From Sorex araneus (taxonomy: Eukaryota > Chordata > Mammalia > Eulipotyphla > Soricidae): 64,000 nucleotides of DNA. The stretch is from positions 170,612,034 through 170,676,033 of the forward strand of contig NC_073302.1 in assembly GCF_027595985.1 (NCBI RefSeq), written 5' to 3'. Shown here in pieces: positions 57,585 to 64,000 of this stretch. The notes under the pieces were generated by a model. That model searched no databases, was not told the DNA's origin, and saw only the letters and a program-made list of their open reading frames with translations. Each line of letters starts with the position of its first letter. The first letter of the stretch is position 1. A program made the position numbers and the translations under genes.

Positions 57585-57680
57585 CCTGTTTATTTAGTCA
57601 ATCCATAATTCATCAGTGCCTACTATGAACAGAATACCTTAAACTGGGTATGTAAAGAAATTCTTGGTTCATGTGCTCAA
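57585..57680 (+). mobile_element. L2-like fragment
   Basis: CAATCCATAATTCATCAGTGCC and TACTATGAACAGAATACC follow the L2 3' end pattern (attcatcaagtgcctactatg). Confidence 0.45.
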
Positions 57681-58085
57681 ATGGAGTGGAACAGTCCCTA
57701 TATGAAGATGCTTCAAGTACTTGAGAATCTTCAGTTCTCCAGCACAGGGTGAACCCTGAGCAAGATAAGGATTAATTCTGTAAGTTAATTCATTTATTCC
57801 ATGGGTTTAATCAAAGAAGACTTCTTGGAGGAGGTGAGAACACACAGTAACTCATCAGTTACTGTATGAGAATGAGCAGTCAAAAAATCCACATTAAGGA
57901 GAACTGAGGATAGAGGAAGCTGGTAGGAAAGTACCAAGAGCCTGGATAATTCAGGGTACTTGTTTAGTTATCCTGGCACCATTCCTTCCTCCCTGAAGTA
58001 TGCATTGCCCATTGTTAATCTTTAGTCTATGTGCAAACTGAGAATGCCCTGATTAAAAAACCAAACTCTCAGTTCAACTTTGTTG

Positions 58086-58218
58086 TTTTTGTTTTGAGGT
58101 ATGCTCAGGGCTTTCTCCTGTCTCTATGCTCAGGGAGCATATGTGATGTTGAGGATTGAAACTTGGTCAGCTATGTGCAAGGTAAGCAGCTTATCTGCTG
58201 TACTCTATCTGTGGCCCT
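58086..58218 (-). mobile_element. SOR-type SINE, diverged
   Basis: GGTATGCTCAGGGCTTTCTCC, TATGCTCAGGGAGCATATG, GGATTGAAACTTGGTCAGC and CTATCTGTGGCCC. Confidence 0.8.
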
Positions 58219-58764
58219 GTATCTTAAATTTATAAGAGCAAACAATGCTCCATTATAATAGAAGTTTAAAAACAGAACTCTGGTTATACATTTCTAATCA
58301 TGCTTTCCTTTCTAAGTCAAAATATATACTATATAAGAGAAAAAAAAGAGAAAGCATTAAAAGATTTTTTTCTAAAGGTTTGTGTACTGAAAATTTACAA
58401 TGTTCAAATATCTGTACCACTTTTAGTAAATTCTGTTACTTTACCTCACTCCTTTACTAATTATTTTTGTGCTAAATTCAAGATGGAGCTAGATTCAAGA
58501 ACAATCCTGGATGATAAAAGAGAAAACAAATACAAGTTCAGGAAATAACCCACAGCTACCGTGGGAAGTTTTACTAATATGACTATGTGCATTATTTTGA
58601 AATGAATTGAATTTGTTACTTTATTTCTCTTCAATAGTAATTGACTAATAGCATCTCAGGCTACCAGGTTAGAAATGCTCTTAGTTACTAGAATAAGGAA
58701 TTTCTGCAAAATGGCTCATGTAGTCAGAATGGTAGCTAGTAAAAGGCAAATGCATTCATGGTTT

Positions 58765-58955
58765 GGTTTGGAATTCCACTCTAATTTACTGTCTTTGACT
58801 TTCTCTGAATTCCTTAACCTCACTATATCTCAATTTCCTCATATCTGGGTTAATAGCAATACCCATTTCTTAGGGCTGTAATAAGTATCAAATGTAATGA
58901 TTCAACTAAAATGCTTATTCTGGTGCTCAGCCCACAGCAATCTTCCACTAATTTT
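58765..58955 (+). mobile_element. MIR old SINE
   Basis: TCCTTAACCTCACTATATCTC, AATTTCCTCATATCTGGG, TTAGGGCTGTAATAAGTATC and TGGTGCTCAGCCCACAGC match the MIR consensus order. Confidence 0.75.
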
Positions 58956-59254
58956 AGCCCCTACTTTAACTTCCAGACATCACATACATTGTGCAGTGTA
59001 AGGCAAACTCTTGAATGTTATTGAGACAATATAATATCATGGTGAAATTCCTAGAAAGTAAAAAAAAAGATATGAAAAAAATCACTCTAATACTGTTACT
59101 GTAGTTTAATAGCAAAGAGAAAAAGAAAAGGGCATGTTTTTCTGTCTTTTCTCGTTTTAAGTATTTCTACTGTTTTTTAATTTCTTGGGTTACTAAGCAA
59201 ACAGCTCCATGGATGTTTTGGATAGTGAAGGAAGAGTTGAAGAACTGTGATTTT

Positions 59255-59760
59255 TAAAAAATGTTTTTAATTGAATCATCGTGAGATAGTTACAGAGCTT
59301 GCATGATTGAGTTTCAGTCATGCAATAATTGAACAACCATCCCTCCACCATGTATATTAATGTCCCCAGTATCCCTCCAGCCACTCCCCTTCCTCCTCTC
59401 CCCTTGCCTCTATGGCAGGTACTTCTTACTCTCTACTTTTGGGCATTATGATTTGCAGTACAGATACTGAGAGGCCATCATATTTGGTCCTTTATCTACT
59501 TTTAGCACACATCTCCCATCCAGAGTGATCCCTCCAATCATCATTGACTTGGTGGTCCTTTCTCTATCCCAACTGCCTTCTCTCCCAGCTCATGAGGCTG
59601 GCCTCCAACCATGCAGCAATACTTCTGGTCTTTGTCTCTACTGTCCTTGGCTGTTAGTATCATACTATGTTATTTTACATTCCACAAATGAGTGCAGTCA
59701 TTCTATGTCTGTCCTTCTCTTTCTGACTCATTTCACTTAGCATGATTATTTTTTGTTCCT
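59255..59760 (-). mobile_element. L1 ORF2 end plus 3' UTR
   Basis: Minus-strand L1 3' end: TTTTAATTGAATCATCGTGAG, CCATCCCTCCACCATG, GGGCATTATGATTTGCAG, then TGAGTGCAGTCATTCTATGTC and TCTGACTCATTTCACTTAGC, the reverse complement of the last ORF2 codons and the start of the UTR. Confidence 0.85.
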
Positions 59761-60589
59761 ATCAAATTCCTAAGCCCTTTGCTGGGTCTTAATTTCTCTA
59801 CACCACCCTCCCTTCTCCCAGGCTGTGGTATAGAAAATCAAGGGACCCAATTACTATCTATTTAATCCATTTTCAAAGGAAAAAGAAGGAAGAACTGAAG
59901 ACTCTTGGTTTTGTGAAATACTTGAAAACAAAATATTACTCTGGTTTAAGAATTTATGTTGTGTGGCATGTATGTATATCAGGGTGTGCTGTGTTACTCC
60001 TAAAACTTATATGGTATTTATTATAAACCAATGTACCTCAATTTTTAAAAAAAGAATGCTGAAATTTTAACTGGAAGTATAAGAAAATGCTGTACTGAAA
60101 TATCAATACCATTGATTACCTTGATGAAGCACTATGTGCCTTATAGCATACTAAAGAAATTTTGATTTAGGGCACTTTGGGGTCTACAATGCATACACTA
60201 CAACCATCAACACTGTATTAAACACTTGTTAGCCACCAGGCTGTCAGTTCAAATGTTACAGAGATGAATAATACTCATTTCTGAGTATCATTCCAGGCTA
60301 GTAAACAAAACCTTAGGACACTACAAAGAGAAGAGATGAATAACTAGTAAGGGAAACAAATGATCAATAAAAAATATTAAAAACAAATCAGTAAAAATCA
60401 TCTAATGATTATCTAAAAACAACATAAATTATAGTATACACTAATATAAGATCTGAACAGGAATTATTCACTTATGTGTCACTTCTACTGTTGTTCTGCA
60501 ATTGAATCTAAGTCAGATCTGGTAATATTGAAATTAACCCATAATGTATTTGGAGAAGGATTAAATGTTGGCTTATTAGCAATCCTGCA

Positions 60590-60670
60590 AACTTACTTAT
60601 ACTCAATTCAACAAAAGATAATTGAGGGTCTACAATATGCCATGTAGTGATTTTCTGCTAGGAAGGGAGA
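60590..60670 (+). mobile_element. L2-like fragment
   Basis: ACTCAATTCAACAAAAGATAATTGAGGG and TACAATATGCCATGTAG. Confidence 0.45.
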
Positions 60671-61222
60671 CAGAGAAGAGAAGACAGAAATAAAGGAGAG
60701 CGTTTATAGCCTCAGGAAGGCAAAATGAGATAAGGGAGAATTTGAAAAATGCTTTATGACAGGTGCCAACAAGTGGCTGTCAGAGACACAAACACAATGC
60801 CTGCATTGGCCAGGATGGGTGAGAACACAGCCCACAAGATGGGGCATCTGTGACCCAGATCCCTGGATCCTGGCCACGAGGGAAACCAGAACCAATGCTG
60901 CCAGAACTTCCCATTTTTCAGAGAAGCCCCAAATCAAGATTTGTCTTTGAGATTACTCCTGACTTGTGAAAATTGTTTGAAATCCTGTCTACAGTTGAAT
61001 CCAACTCCTTGGTGACCAATTTGCAGCTTCTATGGTTCCAAAATTGCTAAAAAGTGGGAAATGTGACACTGGAGAACAAGATTAGGGACCGGGACTTCAA
61101 TGCTGGACTCAAATCCCATTCTACTTGTGCCAAGTGAACCTGAGCCTGAAAGTGGCTCTGAGTTTTGGTTTCATTTTATCTTTAAAGCGGGGATCAACAG
61201 ATCTGTCTCACAGGGGGTTGAG

Positions 61223-61225
<3 letters not shown>

Positions 61226-61281
<56 letters not shown>
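61226..61281. repeat. (AC)n microsatellite
   Basis: About 55 bases of AC dinucleotides. Confidence 0.98.
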
Positions 61282-61283
<2 letters not shown>

Positions 61284-61724
61284 GCAAGAACTAGCATATA
61301 GGAAATGTCTCCCAAACAGCAGGTTTACATCTATAGGAAAAGTCTTCATCTAGGAAGAAGAATCTGAGCTGGTTCTCAAGAGAGAGAGAGTGGGGATTAA
61401 GTTGAACTGGTAACAATAATCTGGAAGGCTTTCGAGGCTTCTGGTAAAAGGGAACTAAGGTGTGGAGGAGGTAGAAGATCCTGTTCCTTTGGGTGGAGGT
61501 AAAAGATCCTGTTCTGGAAATAAAGTGTCCCCTGGTTTGGTTGAAACAGAGTACCAGATGTAGGGGAAATGGATGAGCACTGGGTGAGCTTTATATAAAG
61601 GAAACTATGAAACTCCTGGAGGGCCACCCCGGAAAGTCTCTATTCTATTGTCAAGGAAATGAAGAACAATAAGGATTTTGAATAAAGAATCAAAATCAGA
61701 TCGGGATTGTTCTTTCAGATGCAT

Positions 61725-61850
61725 TCCACCAATTGATATTGAGGTACAATTTAATGTATACTAGCATTTTACTTGATCTTGGGGATAGAATGGCAAATAA
61801 GACAAACAAGGTCTCTGCTTCATGGAACTTAACTGCTAGAAGCAACTGAA
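61725..61850 (+). mobile_element. L2-like fragment
   Basis: CTTGGGGATAGAATGGCAAATAAG and AGGTCTCTGCTTCATGGAAC match the L2 pattern of '...gatacagcagtgaacaagac...cctgccctcatggaac'. Confidence 0.5.
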
Positions 61851-61998
61851 AAAAGCTGGGGGTTGAATTTCAGGGGCCTAGAGTTGAGAAGACTAGCTGG
61901 TAGACCACTGCTAGGTCCAGCAAGGGGTCAGGTGGTCCGATTTAAAGAAAGTATATGATAAAGAAGGTCATAAGTCAAGAGAAGGCTGGGAGAAAGAC

Positions 61999-62006
<8 letters not shown>

Positions 62007-62064
<58 letters not shown>
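62007..62064. repeat. (GA)n microsatellite
   Basis: About 58 bases of GA dinucleotides. Confidence 0.98.
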
Positions 62065-62067
<3 letters not shown>

Positions 62068-62464
62068 AGAAACAAGAAACTTCTTGTCAGGAATCGTCCT
62101 TCTGAGGACAGTTATGATGGCATTAGTAGAGACAAGAAGGCAAAGGGATATGCCAATTTGCTGTCAAAAATAGGAGGTTGAGCTCACCTCTCACAGCTGC
62201 CACCATGTCACGTGATGCACAACCCTTGCTTTAGTCAATTCATTACTGAAACTTTGAGCATATGAAGCGAAGCGGCAAAAATTCAGGATAGACTCGTCTT
62301 CCAGCAGAAAAATCTGGGGCACCCTTGGGAGGTGGGTGGGCTGAGTCCTCCAAATTCCACAATACTGAAATTTCAGTAGCAGCACACCACATAGGTGGGA
62401 AACCAACTAAACTCAACAAAAAGTATAACACAGAAGGCTCAACTGGTGACAAACAGCTTAGTAG

Positions 62465-62501
62465 ACCCTCAGACTTAACAACCCTCAGACTTAACAACCC
62501 T
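62465..62501. repeat. Short tandem duplication
   Basis: CCCTCAGACTTAACAA occurs twice in direct tandem. Confidence 0.9.
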
Positions 62502-62595
62502 ATGGTGATATAATTTTCACAAATTTTCTCTTACTAAAGTCTTTTTGATAATTCCATTAGTCATTTGGTTGTAAAAAGCAACATAAAATAAATTA

Positions 62596-62760
62596 TTGTG
62601 TGCCTGCTAAGGGGAAAGGCTTAGGAGGTGGCTGGGAAAACGCGAACAATGGTGGAAGGAAGGTTACTCTGGTGGAGGGGTTGGTGATGGAACATTGAAA
62701 GCCCACAACTGCATTATGAGCAAACCTGTAAACGGTGTTTAAATAAAGAATTTTTTTATT
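62596..62760 (+). mobile_element. LINE-like 3' end, unassigned family
   Basis: GTGTGCCTGCTAAGGGGAAAGGC, ATTATGAGCAAACCTGTAAAC and AATAAAGAATTTTTTTATT. Same family as 20016-20182. Confidence 0.5.
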
Positions 62761-63379
62761 TTTTTATTTTTATTTTTTTAGATTTGATGTAATTTATTAT
62801 AGAATATATAAAATGCCAATAATAGTCTATTCCAATCCATATCAAATTCTTCACCATTAGTGCTTATTTTAGACCTCAAGCTGACAACCAGCAAGCTCAA
62901 CTGTCTGATGTCCCAAAATAAAATATTATATATAGTGGGAGATACTATACCCCCAGATTTTGATGTATGTTTAGAAACAAGTTGCACTAGATCTTAAATA
63001 AAGAATTTTTTTAAATGTTAAAATAAAAGGTTGAATTTATCCTAGAACAGTTGGATTTTCATCTAAAATTAGGTAATTTTCAACTGGACTGCACTAAGAC
63101 TTGATTCCAATACTAAAGCTATGGTCAGCTTATTTCTCAAAATATAGTGTCAACGAGAGTATATAAACCTAAATGATTTCTTATCAGATTATTACTTGCT
63201 TTAAAGATGGGTAAGGGCAAGAGTATTGCTGTATTATAGTTCCATGTGTATAGAATAAAAATGTGTGCCAGTCATTCACACAATTCTATGCTTGTGAATT
63301 TCTTTCCACATAAGGTCTGAGGTCAGCAAAGTTCAAAGGGGGACTTCAATTTGAGAACTTGCTTAATGATCACCTCTCT

Positions 63380-63530
63380 AGGGCTGAAGTGATAGTACAG
63401 TTGGGCAATATGGCAGACCGGGATTCAACCCCCAGCATCTCATATGGTCCCCCACACCACCAGGAGTTATGTCTGAGCACAGAGCCAGGAGTAAGCCCTG
63501 AGCATTGCTGGGTGTGGCCATCAAACTAAT
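63380..63530 (+). mobile_element. SOR-type SINE with head deletion
   Basis: TAGGGCTGAAGTGATAGTACAG joins directly to GCAGACCGGGATTCAACCCC, so the CCTTGCATGC block is missing. It ends CTGGGTGTGGCCATC. Confidence 0.82.
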
Positions 63531-64000
63531 CAACCAACCAAAAATAAACCAACGCCCCCAAACCAAAAAAATATTATCACTTTCCTGTTTGGAGGCAATA
63601 TTCAAACAAAGAACTTAACCATTCCCTCAGATGGATCAATTATAATCCCTATCAGATTTCCTGGCTCCCTTAGTTCCCATGGTGTTCTTATGGCTAGAAA
63701 TAAGATGAGGGAGGGGGTTGTACTGACCTTTCTTGATCTTTTTTTTCAAAAGTGGTCATTTCTTTCTATTTCTTGAGGGAAAAATGGGGAGAATGTGTAA
63801 TATATTTAAAAATATATTAGATTCTATCAAAATGATAATTTTCTCCTTGTCCTCTTGGTTTTTTTCAGGGGGAAAGACAGAGGGCATCTGGAGTAAAATA
63901 GAAGATAGACATGGAGAGAAAAGAAATTGTTCTCCAATGAATGTCCTCAAAAATATCTTACAAAATTCTTCCAGAGTGAAGTCAGATCAGAATATTCCTA

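Larger units (their letters stand above)
31596..64000 (-). other. MCTP1: MCTP1 upstream intron (incomplete)
   Basis: No further MCTP1 exon was found to the window end. I looked on the minus strand for the Asp/Glu-rich linker, the first membrane span and the C2 regions, without success, so they should lie beyond 64000. The stretch holds SINEs, a truncated L1, a chimeric retro-insertion, MIR and L2 relics and microsatellites. Larger unlisted parts (33165-34590, 36496-37540, 38562-40110, 42045-43110, 44610-46290, 48034-49680, 50640-51540, 55150-57580, 59761-61220, 62500-63379) show AT-rich or unique DNA with no recognisable gene. Confidence 0.75.

Overview
This is a mammalian nuclear window. It has long AT-rich non-coding tracts, short exons bounded by GT/AG splice sites, L1, L2 and MIR remnants, and many microsatellites. 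It also carries several dozen copies of a tRNA-derived SINE of the SOR type, known from shrews: the 5' end reads GGGGCTGGAG(C/T)GATAGCACAG, the B box reads GGTTCGATTCC, and the 3' end reads GTGACCCAAAAAGCAAAA. A shrew (Soricidae, possibly Sorex) is the most likely source. That assignment rests on recalled knowledge of the SINE family, not on a search.

Two protein-coding genes are present and converge tail to tail. On the + strand, the terminal coding exon of SLF1 (ANKRD32; SMC5/6 localization factor 1) lies at 2382-2863 and is followed by its 3' UTR. On the - strand, the last four coding exons of MCTP1 (multiple C2 and transmembrane domain protein 1) lie, in transcript order, at 31486-31595, 27771-27880, 17266-17363 and 16286-16357. 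Their splice phases join exactly and the 3' UTR runs down to about 14320. I recall the same SLF1-MCTP1 neighbourhood at human 5q15, which supports both calls. The rest of MCTP1, including its C2 domains and first membrane segment, lies beyond 64000.

Layout: 1-2381 is SLF1 intron; 2382-about 4440 is the SLF1 last exon and UTR; about 4440-14320 is intergenic DNA with SINEs, a composite repeat with an AC microsatellite, and an L1 3' end; 14320-16357 is the MCTP1 terminal exon, nearly free of repeats; 16358-31595 holds MCTP1 introns and exons with L1 and SINE insertions; 31596-64000 is one upstream MCTP1 intron. That intron contains a 1.6 kb 5'-truncated L1 (40397-42026), an unusual 650-bp GC-rich chimeric retro-insertion with a 19-bp target duplication (37562-38214), many SINEs, MIR and L2 relics and microsatellites.

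There is no operon, CRISPR array, rRNA or convincing functional tRNA gene. The most interesting items are the chimeric retro-insertion, a second dispersed repeat family that ends in GTGATAGTGA-type tandem repeats instead of poly(A) and occurs as two subfamilies, and a TC microsatellite that supplies the pyrimidine-rich zone of an MCTP1 3' splice site.
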